Shown here piece by piece: positions 8,150-15,930 of a DNA stretch of 18,658 bases. Position numbers and translations under genes: made by a program. Origin of the DNA: an uncultured Moraxella sp. (GTDB lineage: Bacteria; Pseudomonadota; Gammaproteobacteria; Pseudomonadales; Moraxellaceae); contig CALJUC010000238.1 of the NCBI GenBank assembly GCA_937975585.1, forward strand, positions 1 to 18,658. The letters run 5' to 3'. The notes below the pieces were generated by a model. That model saw only the letters and a program-made list of their open reading frames with translations. It ran no database searches and was not told the origin of the DNA. Position 1 is the first letter of the stretch. Each line of letters begins with the position of its first letter.

Positions 8150-8805
8150 GACCCCACCTATCGAGATATTCATCCCCAGTATTCAAACTCAGCGATACGC
8201 GCCAGTTCTATACCGATTGACCTCTCTCACAGACACAGCAAACCCATATCGCTGAAGATAAACTGGCCATCCTGACCCTTATCGCGATTGGACTGTTTCG
8301 TATTTTATACGGATATAGCTAAAGATTAGTTTGTCACGTTGCCAAGCTGTTTATTACACTAACTCGCATTGGTTGATGACAAAATTATGATGGTAGCAGT
8401 AATTAAGTAGCGCTTATGAGGACCCAAGATAGTAAATCGCCATACACTGCTAATGGTTCAATTAAAGGTCTCAGGGTAGCATAGGCCACAGAATCGTATT
8501 GTTACAGAATCTTAGTAAAAATATTACTTAACCTTGCCTACACGCAATAATCGCAATCTATTTATTCCAAGTTAGCTCTCATATATAAACCGTAAAACTT
8601 AATGTAAGCTTAAATTCCCTGATATCACGATTATTTTTAAATGACTAAAGAGTCATATTAAATTTATGATACAACAGTAACATTTAACTTGGTTTTATTG
8701 ATAAATTATTGATACAAAACAATGGGTTATTATTGGGTTGATTCGTGTTCTCTGAATTCAGAAAGGTTTGGTAACTTTGCACTAGTAGTCCATGTAAAAA
8801 ATCAC

Positions 8806-8833
8806 TTTACCGCAAATAGGTTTTGATTATAAT
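8806..8833 (+). promoter_or_regulatory. Sigma-70-type promoter of the DUF2147 gene
   Basis: A perfect -10 box TATAAT at 8828-8833 with TTTACC at 8806-8811, 16 nt upstream. It predicts a transcript start near 8840 and a 5' leader of about 50 nt before the ATG at 8889. It also shows that the in-frame upstream codon at 8823, inside the promoter, is not the real start. Confidence 0.6.
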
Positions 8834-8888
8834 GGCAATCATAGACCCAAGCATTGTGCAGTTGGGTTATCAACACAAGGAAGCTGTT

Positions 8889-9275
8889 ATGAAAATTACT
8901 TTAAAATCAATCGCAATGGGTGCAGCATTATCGACTGCAAGTATGGCTGCTATGGCAGCTGACCCAATTGTCGGTGTTTGGCAAACCTATGAAGATGGTC
9001 AACCAAAAGCCCAAGTTCAAGTTGTCCAAAACGGCCAAACCTTCGCAGGTAAAATCGTGGCAGGTAATACCGAAAAAGCCAAAACCTTTATTGGCCGTAA
9101 CGTTATCGCTGGCTTAAAAGCCGATGGTGGCGGTAAATACAGTGCAGGTACCATTACTGACCCAGCAAAAAACAAGTCATACAAATTAACCGCTAAAATC
9201 TCAGGCAACACCTTGGATTTGTCAGGTCACTTAGGCCCATTTAGCCGTACCCAAACTTGGAAAAAAATCCGTTAA
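8889..9275 (+). CDS. Small secreted DUF2147-like protein
   Basis: A 128-residue exported protein of unknown function. The ATG at 8889 is preceded by AAGGA and opens a standard signal peptide (MKITLKS, hydrophobic stretch, cleavage after AMA at about residue 23). An upstream in-frame start at 8823 would fall in the promoter. The mature protein begins ADPIVGVWQTYEDGQPKA and contains FAGKIVAG, GGGKYSAGTITDP, KLTAKISGN and LDLSGHLGPFSRTQTWKK. The pattern 'D-x-I-x-G-x-W' followed by a 'G-K-I-V' strand and a final 'Q-x-W' is what I know from DUF2147 proteins, which are small periplasmic beta-rich proteins. Family assignment is by pattern only. It is a single-gene unit with its own promoter and terminator. 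Confidence 0.85.
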   Translation: MKITLKSIAMGAALSTASMAAMAADPIVGVWQTYEDGQPKAQVQVVQNGQTFAGKIVAGNTEKAKTFIGRNVIAGLKADGGGKYSAGTITDPAKNKSYKLTAKISGNTLDLSGHLGPFSRTQTWKKIR

Positions 9276-9291
9276 TCATTCGTATAGATAC

Positions 9292-9322
9292 AAAAAAAGC
9301 CACCGTGATGTTGGCTTTTTTT
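9292..9322 (+). terminator. Terminator between the DUF2147 gene and the PII gene
   Basis: AAAAAGCCA (9294-9302) pairs with TGGCTTTTT (9312-9320) around a 9-nt loop, with A and T runs on both sides. The near-symmetry means it can terminate both the rightward DUF2147 transcript and the leftward PII transcript, whose stop codon is about 95 nt away. Confidence 0.85.
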
Positions 9323-9415
9323 ATAACGACGCATTGGGTCTAATCAGCACTTTCGCCTATCGCTGTTATTCAACAGGCAGTAAGACGTGGTGTTGTTAGA
9401 CTTAGCGTTGGTCAA

Positions 9416-9754
9416 TTAGATCGCATTTGCGCCAGTTTCACCGGTACGGATACGAATCACTTGCTCAAGATTGGTGACAAAAATCTTACCATCACCGATT
9501 TTGCCGGTGCTTGCAACACGAGTAATGGCTTCAATAGCAGGTTCAACCATTTCATCCGTGACAGCGATTTCAAGTTTTACCTTTGGCAAAAAGTCGACCA
9601 CGTATTCTGCACCGCGATACAGTTCGGTATGACCCTTTTGGCGTCCAAACCCTTTGACCTCAGTCACAGTCACACCTTGCACACCAATTTCTGACAATGC
9701 TTCACGTACATCATCAAGCTTAAAAGGTTTTAAAATTGCCGTAATTAATTTCAT
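9416..9754 (-). CDS. glnK: PII nitrogen regulatory protein (GlnB/GlnK family)
   Basis: A trimeric signal protein that reports glutamine/2-oxoglutarate and ATP/ADP status to targets such as AmtB, NtrB and the adenylyltransferase. I start it at the second ATG (9754, 112 aa): AAGGA lies 7 nt before it, but only 1-2 nt before the first ATG at 9760. This start also puts the uridylylated T-loop tyrosine at the canonical Tyr51 (KGFGRQKGHTELYRGAEY). The second PII signature TGKIGDGKIFV and the C-terminus IRIRTGE are intact. The N-terminus MKLITAI and the block VTNLEQVIRIRTGET resemble GlnK of Pseudomonas more than E. coli GlnB, but the usual partner amtB is not adjacent, so glnB is possible. Possible sigma-54 and NtrC elements lie upstream. 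Confidence 0.93.
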   Translation of the reverse strand: MKLITAILKPFKLDDVREALSEIGVQGVTVTEVKGFGRQKGHTELYRGAEYVVDFLPKVKLEIAVTDEMVEPAIEAITRVASTGKIGDGKIFVTNLEQVIRIRTGETGANAI

Positions 9755-9897
9755 ACTCATGTCCTTTTGACCAAATCAACGTCAGTATCAGTTTGTATAT
9801 CGCTGATACGAACGCGCCGTTACCACGATTGCGGCGTTGGAAATTATCCAATGCGATGATTTAAACGATTCAAATTACTGTATTCTTCAAAAGAATA

Positions 9898-9914
9898 TTC
9901 AAAAGTTGTGCCAA
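9898..9914 (-). promoter_or_regulatory. Possible sigma-54 promoter of the PII gene
   Basis: On the minus strand the sequence reads TTGGCAC-AACTT-TTGAA. The -24 element TTGGCAC is perfect, and the required 10-nt spacing to the -12 dinucleotide is kept. The -12 element is TTGA instead of the consensus TTGC, which weakens it. Transcription would start near 9887, about 130 nt before the PII start codon. Sigma-54 control of glnK-type genes is established in many proteobacteria. Confidence 0.35.
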
Positions 9915-10183
9915 GTTAGCAATGCTTAATGCGATTAAAAGGATAGTATAGAGCAAATTTGAGCATAATGGCATCAAGTTTTGTCCACTTATCGAGATGA
10001 ATAGCGCATACAACCGTCATGGCTGCTTAGCTTGGTCAGCCTCATTATAGCGGAAAAATTGTATTCATATCTAGAAAAAGCTAGGTTCATCATCAGTTTA
10101 TCGACCAAATATAGGGACAGTAGGCGGCAAAAAAGTTTGTTGGTCAATTTGCTAGATTTTTGCGAGGGTTACTCAGGAAGTTT

Positions 10184-10200
10184 TGCATTATTTTAGTGCA
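10184..10200. promoter_or_regulatory. Possible NtrC enhancer site
   Basis: A 17-bp partial dyad, TGCATT-N5-AGTGCA, against the NtrC consensus TGCACY-N5-RGTGCA. One half-site is perfect and the other has one mismatch. It lies about 270 bp upstream of the candidate sigma-54 promoter, farther than most NtrC sites, although enhancers can act at a distance by looping. Confidence 0.3.
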
Positions 10201-10300
10201 ATATACTTAAGTGTAGGTCAGGGTCAAAGTAAGCGTCATCCATCAAGATAAAAAAACCTGTGTAAAACTTGTGCCAATCGCCCTATTTTAATCAAGAAAA

Positions 10301-10309
10301 TGCTATGAT
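10301..10309 (+). promoter_or_regulatory. Possible extended -10 promoter of murD
   Basis: TGCTATGAT fits an extended -10 element (TG-N-TATAAT, one mismatch) 41 nt before the murD start. No good -35 box is visible at 16-18 nt upstream, as is common for extended -10 promoters. Confidence 0.3.
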
Positions 10310-10350
10310 AATCCGTCTTTTAACCGCCAGTTTTTGCAGGGAAAATTCTT

Positions 10351-11826
10351 ATGTCGATAGCCAGCCCGCAAGCATATCAGCCAAATCAAGCCAACACCAA
10401 TAATCAAACAACCACCGCACAGTCCAACGCTAATCCTAACGTTATCCAACGTGGGGATGGCTTGCAAGTTGTGGTGGGTCTAGGTGGGTCAGGCTTGTCA
10501 GTGGTGAACTATTTAACGACACAAGGCTATCGTGTGGCAGTGACAGATGGTGGCGAACCCAAACTCGCTAGTGCATTGCCTGCGGATGTGATTACCCGTT
10601 TTCCTGGATTGGATGCCGAACTTTTGGCAAGCGCTAGTCGCATTATTATGAGTCCGGGTATTGACCCGTATTTGCCGGTATTTGATGCCGCACGCGCAAA
10701 AAATATCCCGATGGTCAGCGATATTCAGTTGTTCCATGAAGTATGTGCGCAGCGTCAAATCCCGATTGTGGCGATTACCGGCTCAAATGCCAAAAGTACC
10801 GTGACCACCTTGGTCGGTGAAATGGCCAAAGATGCCGGACTGGCCGTGGGTGTGGGTGGTAATTTGGGTACACCGGCATTGGATTTGTTAGCAGAGCCGA
10901 TGCAATTAGCGGTGTTAGAGCTGTCGAGTTTCCAACTACAAACCACCAGTAATTTATCCGCCCAAGTGGCGACGGTGTTGAATATGTCACCGGATCATTT
11001 GGATCGTCATGGTGATATGCTCGGCTATCACCAAGCCAAGCACCGAATTTTCCAAGGTGTTAAATCAATCGTGGTCAATCGTGATGATTTACTCAGCCGT
11101 CCACTGGTGCCCGATGCGACGCCAATGATTAGTTTTGGCAGTAATGCGCCTGATATCAACCAATATGGTTTGATTACCGATGCCAATGGTGAGGTCTGGC
11201 TTGCGCGCGGCAGTCAGCGCCTGATTAGCGAGCGTGACGTGCCGATTAAAGGACAGCATAACTTGGTCAATGCGTTAGCGGCATTGGCGTTGGGTGAGTT
11301 AGCGGGTTTACCATTAGAGAGTATGCTCAATACGTTAAAGAGTTTTTATGGTTTGCCACACCGCTGTCAGTTTGTGACCACGGTTCATGGCCTTGATTGC
11401 TACGATGATTCAAAGGGTACTAATATTGGCTCTACCATTGCTGCGATTAATGGTCTAGGCAAGGTCTATGCCCCAAAAGGCAAAAAACTAGGTCTAATCT
11501 TGGGCGGGCAAGGCAAAGGACAAAACTTTGCAGAGCTTGCTGAACCGATTCGCCAATACGTCAGCCAAGTATATCTCATCGGTCAAGATGCCGATAAGAT
11601 TCAGGCAGACTTGGTGGCAGCAGGCTTAAGTATCGATGGCTCACAAGGTGTTACGTTGCATGCGTGTGATACGTTAGCCAATGCCGTTGCTTTGGGTTGG
11701 CAACACGCCGCCCAAGCACCAGCGCTTGGTGTCTTATTGTTATCGCCTGCCTGTGCCAGTTTTGATCAATTCCGTGGTTATACCGATCGTGGTGAGCAGT
11801 TTCAAGCCTTGGTGAAGTCAGCCTAA
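10351..11826 (+). CDS. murD: UDP-N-acetylmuramoyl-L-alanine--D-glutamate ligase
   Basis: Cytoplasmic Mur ligase that adds D-glutamate to UDP-MurNAc-L-Ala in peptidoglycan precursor synthesis. At 491 residues it is longer than E. coli MurD (438). The excess is mainly a Gln/Asn/Thr-rich N-terminal tail of about 30 residues before the UDP-binding fold at VVVGLGGSG (40-48). The ATP loop is AITGSNAKST (141-150). NMSPDHLDRH (211-220), the candidate carbamylated Lys230 (YHQAKHRIF) and the C-terminal-domain motif YDDSKGTN follow. GSNAKST in place of GSNGKST is, as far as I recall, also seen in Pseudomonas MurD. The ATG at 10351 has AGGGA 9 nt before it. ftsW follows after 58 bp without a terminator, so the two are probably co-transcribed. 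Confidence 0.96.
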   Translation: MSIASPQAYQPNQANTNNQTTTAQSNANPNVIQRGDGLQVVVGLGGSGLSVVNYLTTQGYRVAVTDGGEPKLASALPADVITRFPGLDAELLASASRIIMSPGIDPYLPVFDAARAKNIPMVSDIQLFHEVCAQRQIPIVAITGSNAKSTVTTLVGEMAKDAGLAVGVGGNLGTPALDLLAEPMQLAVLELSSFQLQTTSNLSAQVATVLNMSPDHLDRHGDMLGYHQAKHRIFQGVKSIVVNRDDLLSRPLVPDATPMISFGSNAPDINQYGLITDANGEVWLARGSQRLISERDVPIKGQHNLVNALAALALGELAGLPLESMLNTLKSFYGLPHRCQFVTTVHGLDCYDDSKGTNIGSTIAAINGLGKVYAPKGKKLGLILGGQGKGQNFAELAEPIRQYVSQVYLIGQDADKIQADLVAAGLSIDGSQGVTLHACDTLANAVALGWQHAAQAPALGVLLLSPACASFDQFRGYTDRGEQFQALVKSA

Positions 11827-11884
11827 GGTGCATTTTTGCGTTTGTTTACTAAGTAGCAGACTTAGTTAAGTTGTAGGTGTTGTC

Positions 11885-13096
11885 ATGCCGATATCTCGAT
11901 TGTTTAGCGATACTGCCAATCAGACCAATCGTCCATTGTTACCCAATATCCAAGCAGATGATTCGCGATGGATGCCATCGCTGCGGTCGGTTTTGATGAC
12001 CACGGTAGCGATGATTTTGGTCATGAGCTTGTTGATGGTGTCTTCCGCGTCCATTCCATTTGCCCAAAGCAAAAACTTAGGCGATTTTTACTTTTTCACC
12101 CATCAGTTAGCCTATATCGTGATTGGGATGATGTTTGGGTATGTGATGTATAAGACGCCACTTAAAATCACGTTCCGCTTGGACATTATCTTGGTGGCCA
12201 TGTTTATGTGTGTGCTTGCCATTATTTATACCGTACTTGCCGGTTCGGTGATTAATGGTAGTCGGCGTTGGATTGAGATTGGCGGTATTAACTTTCAGCC
12301 GGTAGAAATGGCGAAGTTGCTGATGATTTTGTTTACCGCGGATTATTTGGTAAGACGCTCGGAAGAAGTGCGTTACAGTATGGCGGGTTTTTTGCGTCTG
12401 GCTGGCATTGCCGGGGTGCTATCGCTCGTCATTATGCTACAGCCAGACTTTGGTTCGGTGGTCGTGATTATGGGCTGTACCGCGGCGATGATGTTTGTCG
12501 GTGGGCTACCAAAACGCTTATTGATGATTATCATGGGTATCATGACCGTTGGCGGGTTTATTGGTATCACCAGTGCGCAATATCGCCTAAAACGTGTCAT
12601 GTCATTTTTAGATCCCTTTGATGACTTACGCAATAGTGACTACCAGTTAGGTCGTAGTATTGTGGCGTTTGCTCGTGGTGAGTGGTTTGGCGTGGGTTAT
12701 GGTGAAAGCGTGCAAAAATTGTCGCATTTGCCGGAGGCGCACACTGACTTCTTGCTTGCAATTACCGGTGAAGAGTTGGGCTTTTTTGGTGTGATGTTCC
12801 TGCTATTCCTACAACTGTGCTTGATTGCTACCGTGATGCGCATTAGCTTTAATGCGTTAAAGCGTCGCCAAAGCCGCCTAAGCTACTTTGCATTCGGGGT
12901 AGGCGTGTTGTTCTTTGGGCAGGTATTTGTGAATGCTGGGATGACCATGGGCATGTTGCCGACCAAAGGGCTAACCATGCCGTTTTTCAGTTATGGCGGT
13001 TCGTCAATGGTGGTTAACTTAATCATTGTCGGCATTTTGCTGCGGGTTTTAAAAGAAAGTCCGGCCATCCCACCCAATGAAAGCCGTTACTATTAA
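11885..13096 (+). CDS. ftsW: Peptidoglycan glycosyltransferase FtsW (SEDS family)
   Basis: Integral membrane SEDS protein that polymerises lipid II at the division septum together with the class B PBP FtsI. It has 403 residues and about ten transmembrane helices after a cytoplasmic N-terminal tail of about 35 residues. Family motifs: NGSRRWIEIGG (124-134) with FQPVEMAKL, LQPDFGS (185-191), GYGESVQKLSHLPEAHTDF (271-289) with the catalytic Asp288, and near the end GMTMGMLPTKG and PFFSYGGSSM. The GGSS block and adjacency to murD support FtsW over RodA. AGGTG precedes the start. murG and murC, normally next in the dcw cluster, are absent. A terminator follows directly. Confidence 0.96.
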   Translation: MPISRLFSDTANQTNRPLLPNIQADDSRWMPSLRSVLMTTVAMILVMSLLMVSSASIPFAQSKNLGDFYFFTHQLAYIVIGMMFGYVMYKTPLKITFRLDIILVAMFMCVLAIIYTVLAGSVINGSRRWIEIGGINFQPVEMAKLLMILFTADYLVRRSEEVRYSMAGFLRLAGIAGVLSLVIMLQPDFGSVVVIMGCTAAMMFVGGLPKRLLMIIMGIMTVGGFIGITSAQYRLKRVMSFLDPFDDLRNSDYQLGRSIVAFARGEWFGVGYGESVQKLSHLPEAHTDFLLAITGEELGFFGVMFLLFLQLCLIATVMRISFNALKRRQSRLSYFAFGVGVLFFGQVFVNAGMTMGMLPTKGLTMPFFSYGGSSMVVNLIIVGILLRVLKESPAIPPNESRYY

Positions 13097-13102
13097 ACTC
13101 AT

Positions 13103-13129
13103 AACCCGTCAGTATCGACGGGTTTTTTT
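13103..13129 (+). terminator. Terminator between ftsW and gluQ
   Basis: AACCCGTC (13103-13110) and GACGGGTT (13117-13124) form an 8-bp stem with a 6-nt loop, and the T run extends to 13129. It overlaps the stop codon of gluQ (13128-13130), which is read in the opposite direction, so the convergent genes are packed as tightly as possible. Confidence 0.88.
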
Positions 13130-14078
13130 ATGATTGTGATAAGTTTTCAAGTAAGGTAGGGATTGTAGGGCAGATTCTTTCAGTCTGGCCTATTAAAGGT
13201 CGACTATCCCATTGGGCAATAGCCTGAGCAAGCATCACGCGCGGGTCATCTATATCGACAGCTGGCTGACCCAGTAAGTTTAGTGCCAGTTGAATGAGCG
13301 ATTGCGCAGAATACGGGGCAATGGGCTCTGCCAAGGTTTGTTTGGACAGCTTTTGTCCTTGTTCATTTAACAGCAATGGCAGATGATAATAGCGCGCAAC
13401 AAGCGGTAGTTGTAAATAATCAGATAAGATTAACTGTGGAATCGTCAACGGCAAGATATCCAGCCCACGCACCACTTGGTTGATACCTTGATACGCATCA
13501 TCAACGACAGCGGCCAACATATAATTAATCATCCCGAGGTGGTGCTGAGTACCACGACGACGCAATATAATATCCCCATGTTGCCGCTGCGGATTACCCG
13601 AAATTATCCCTTGTAGCTGGTCAAAAAACACCGTGGTCTGGTCAGGCAAACGTAATCGAATCGCGTTATCACGTGTCAGATGCTTAGTTGCGCATAATTG
13701 CGGGTAGCGGTGAGGGGAATCTATTGATTGGCATTCAGAATGGCTATGGATAAATTGTGCAATACTTTTACGCGTACAATCACAACCGTAAGTATAAGGT
13801 ATGAGCCTATCATTAAGCAGCGCATGATAGCTATCAAGGCGTTGGGACTGGTAGCAAACCTCGCCATCCCACTCAAGTCCAAGCCGGACAAGTTCCTTTA
13901 AAATGGCGTGGGTAAACTCAGGGCGACAACGTTCGGTATCGACATCCTCGATACGTAAGCGCCATTCACCCTGTTCGCGCTTGGCAAAACAAAAGCTCGC
14001 CACCGCAGTGATGAGCGAGCCTAAATGCAACTCACCGGTAGGTGAGGGCGCAAAACGACCAATAACAGGGGTTAGCAT
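13128..14078 (-). CDS. gluQ: Glutamyl-Q tRNA(Asp) synthetase
   Basis: A truncated glutamyl-tRNA synthetase paralogue that activates glutamate and attaches it to the queuosine base in the tRNA-Asp anticodon loop. It has 316 residues and lacks the anticodon-binding domain of GltX. The HIGH-type motif is HLGS (18-21) within GRFAPSPTGELHLGS, and the KMSKS-type motif is KLSKQ (243-247). The zinc-site pattern of this subfamily is present: Cys99, Cys101, Tyr125 and Cys129. It lies 51 bp downstream of dksA in the same direction, the arrangement known from E. coli and many gammaproteobacteria. No strong Shine-Dalgarno is seen at the start. Confidence 0.94.
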   Translation of the reverse strand: MLTPVIGRFAPSPTGELHLGSLITAVASFCFAKREQGEWRLRIEDVDTERCRPEFTHAILKELVRLGLEWDGEVCYQSQRLDSYHALLNDRLIPYTYGCDCTRKSIAQFIHSHSECQSIDSPHRYPQLCATKHLTRDNAIRLRLPDQTTVFFDQLQGIISGNPQRQHGDIILRRRGTQHHLGMINYMLAAVVDDAYQGINQVVRGLDILPLTIPQLILSDYLQLPLVARYYHLPLLLNEQGQKLSKQTLAEPIAPYSAQSLIQLALNLLGQPAVDIDDPRVMLAQAIAQWDSRPLIGQTERICPTIPTLLENLSQS

Positions 14079-14129
14079 TTGGTAAGTGCCATACGATAAC
14101 CCTGTAAATTGCCGCTTTGCAGAACTGAC

Positions 14130-14564
14130 TTAGGCATGTCCCCAAGCTTGTTTTTCTTTCATTTCTGATAAGGTTTTGCAGTCGATACATTGGGTGGCCG
14201 TTGGGCGTGCTTCTAAGCGACGTAAACCAATCTCAACACCACAGGTTTCACAAAAACCGTAATCGCCATTTTCAAGCTCAGCCAGTGATTTGTCGATTTT
14301 ACGGATTAACTTACGCTCACGATCACGCGTGCGCAATGCCAAGGCAAACTCTTCTTCTTGGGTTGCACGGTCATTGATATCAGGCATTGCCGTTGATTCA
14401 TCTTGGATATATGACTTGGTAGATTCCGCCTCATTGAGTAACTGCTCTTTCCAAGCCAATAAGATTTTTCTGAAGTGTGCAAGTTGGGCATCGTTCATAT
14501 ATTCTTCGCCATCAGCTGGCTGATAAGGCGTAAAAATATAATCGCGTTCTTGAGTGATGTTCAT
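14130..14564 (-). CDS. dksA: RNA polymerase-binding transcription factor DksA
   Basis: A 144-residue factor that enters the RNA polymerase secondary channel and, with ppGpp, represses rRNA promoters and activates amino acid biosynthesis genes in the stringent response. I start it at the ATG at 14564, because AGAGGAAATT lies just before it. Upstream in-frame codons at 14585 and 14603 lack this. The N-terminal GEEYMNDAQLAHF matches E. coli DksA. The coiled-coil tip PDINDRATQEEEF carries Asp62, Asp65 and Ala67, the equivalents of Asp71, Asp74 and Ala76. The zinc finger uses Cys105, Cys108, Cys126 and Cys129 (CETC, CIDC). gluQ follows in the same transcript. Confidence 0.96.
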   Translation of the reverse strand: MNITQERDYIFTPYQPADGEEYMNDAQLAHFRKILLAWKEQLLNEAESTKSYIQDESTAMPDINDRATQEEEFALALRTRDRERKLIRKIDKSLAELENGDYGFCETCGVEIGLRRLEARPTATQCIDCKTLSEMKEKQAWGHA

Positions 14565-14949
14565 GACAATTTCCTCTAAGGTCATTGAGCGATATGCGAG
14601 CAACCATGTGGCTGTTGCCTAAGCGCTACGCAACCTAAGCTTTATAAAGGTGCAGCACAAGATGGTTACAACTTTTTTGTTTTCAAGTCTCTAATCCAAC
14701 TATCACGCTAAATAAAGGCGATAATTGGTTCAAGATAGCGTTATTAATTAACGATTGTAAGTAGATGACTCAACAAAAATGCCTCACTGTATAAGCTTGG
14801 CATGACAGTAAGATGAAAAATCCTCTAATATCTCTTAATCAACAAAGCAATCTTTTAAATCAGCGACTTTTCCAACTCGATACAATAAACGCGGCATTAC
14901 CATCCAAATTGGTGTAGGCGCGCTTTACCGTTTTTGCCTATTTAAAAGG
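14565..14949. other. Non-coding region between dksA and cpdA
   Basis: 385 nt between two leftward genes. It must contain the dksA promoter. On the minus strand TTGTAA is followed after 17 nt by TTTATA (near 14641-14670), a weak candidate. I see no terminator with a clear T tract for cpdA and no other structure. Confidence 0.45.
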
Positions 14950-15801
14950 TCAAACATTATCTATTCTTTTAATGCCGGTGGCAAGTTTTCCATTGTTATA
15001 TAACGTTAACCAACGCAAACCCGCCGGAATATCATCCACGGCATAATCTTCACAAAATGGCTTAAACTGAATGCTGGTCGAAGGGCAGGTAAATACCGAT
15101 ACCCCATTGATTAACAGCTGCGCTTCTTGGTGGACATGGCCAACGAAGATACCTTTAATCTGCTTGGTATACGGCGCGATGGTATCCCAAAATACTTGCG
15201 CATTCTTTAACCAGTGATTATCAATCCAATGTGAACGTAACTTAGCCATAGGGTGATGGGTAAAAATAATACAAGGACGCTCAGAGTTTTCTAAGGTCTG
15301 CACCAACCAATCTAAGGTAGGCGCAGAAAAACAGCCAGCAATATGCCCCTGTACACTGGAGTCCAACCATAAAATATCCCAATGTGGCAATCGAGTCACG
15401 TGACGATTGACTAAACGCTTATCCTGTAGGACTGAAATATGACGTCGTTGTTCAAACGGTAGGTGGGAATCTAATTCCATGGTCACATCATGATTACCAG
15501 CAATCGCCACAAATGGCAGATTTAAGGTGGCTAAGTGACGAAATAGATGGCTATAACTATTATAGGAGGGTTGTTGCAGTAAATCGCCAGTTACGGCCAG
15601 CAAGTCAGTATCATTGAATTCACGTTGGATTAATCGCATTACAGCGTCTAACGTATTGGCAGGATTGATGGCACCATAACTGTGACTGGGGTCATCAAAT
15701 ATATGCAAATCACTGATTTGCACCAACGAAACATAATCTTTGTGGTTTTGGGTAAGTTCAGTAACCATAGATAACTTACTGTCCTTTAAAATCTGTGGCA
15801 T
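14950..15801 (-). CDS. cpdA: 3',5'-cyclic AMP phosphodiesterase CpdA
   Basis: Metallophosphoesterase that hydrolyses cAMP to AMP and so limits CRP/Vfr-type signalling. It has 283 residues, close to E. coli CpdA (275). Metal-site motifs in order: QISDLHIF (Asp31, His33), TGDLLQQ (Asp73), AGNHD (Asn103, His104), FTHHPM (His182) and GHVHQEA (His222, His224). The C-terminal block CPSTSIQFKP followed by PAGLRWLTL is characteristic of CpdA and separates it from other phosphoesterases. Either the ATG at 15801 or the one at 15768 could be the start. The second is closer to the family N-terminus, but the AAGGA upstream of it is about 12 nt away. It forms a unit of its own. Confidence 0.92.
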   Translation of the reverse strand: MPQILKDSKLSMVTELTQNHKDYVSLVQISDLHIFDDPSHSYGAINPANTLDAVMRLIQREFNDTDLLAVTGDLLQQPSYNSYSHLFRHLATLNLPFVAIAGNHDVTMELDSHLPFEQRRHISVLQDKRLVNRHVTRLPHWDILWLDSSVQGHIAGCFSAPTLDWLVQTLENSERPCIIFTHHPMAKLRSHWIDNHWLKNAQVFWDTIAPYTKQIKGIFVGHVHQEAQLLINGVSVFTCPSTSIQFKPFCEDYAVDDIPAGLRWLTLYNNGKLATGIKRIDNV

Positions 15802-15911
15802 TAGCTTACGCTAGCGAACAACTATCATGAATACAGAGGCTTTTGCTACTAAAGTGATACGCTAACCTAAAAATAGGTCGTCTTATCGCATCACTAACCA
15901 ATCATTAAGCA

Positions 15912-15930
15912 TATGCTAGCGCTAGCCATA
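15912..15930. repeat. Perfect 12-bp palindrome upstream of cpdA
   Basis: GCTAGCGCTAGC (15915-15926) is a perfect palindrome, and its flanks ATAT and CATAT extend the symmetry with one base offset. A related CGCTAGCG lies at about 15808-15815, just upstream of the cpdA start. It could be an operator for cpdA, but no regulator is identifiable. Confidence 0.35.

Larger units (their letters stand above)
8065..8888. other. Non-coding stretch between cydA and the DUF2147 gene, with inverted repeats
   Basis: About 820 nt with no convincing reading frame on either strand, flanked by two divergently read genes. It must hold the cyd promoter and leader (read leftward) and the promoter of the small secreted protein (read rightward). 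Visible structure: a bulged hairpin at 8116-8149, two interlocked inverted repeats at 8190-8267, the palindromes ATGACT-N4-AGTCAT (8641-8656) and TCTGAATTCAGA (8751-8762), and a GGGTT direct repeat near 8724-8739. I see no clean FNR box (TTGAT-N4-ATCAA), although cyd genes are often oxygen-controlled. Confidence 0.6.
9761..10350. other. Divergent non-coding region between the PII gene and murD
   Basis: 590 nt without a supported gene, between two genes read away from each other. The left part should hold the PII promoter (candidate sigma-54 site at 9898-9914, candidate NtrC site at 10184-10200). The right end holds the murD promoter (extended -10 at 10301-10309). I see no hairpin with a T tract and no conserved RNA. 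Confidence 0.6.

Noticed and set aside
8823..8888. Longer N-terminus for the DUF2147 protein
   Set aside because: It would start inside the -10 region (TATAAT at 8828-8833) and bury the signal peptide. The ATG at 8889 has AAGGA.
14565..14603. Longer DksA starting at 14603 or 14585
   Set aside because: AGAGGA lies directly upstream of the ATG at 14564, which also fits the family length.
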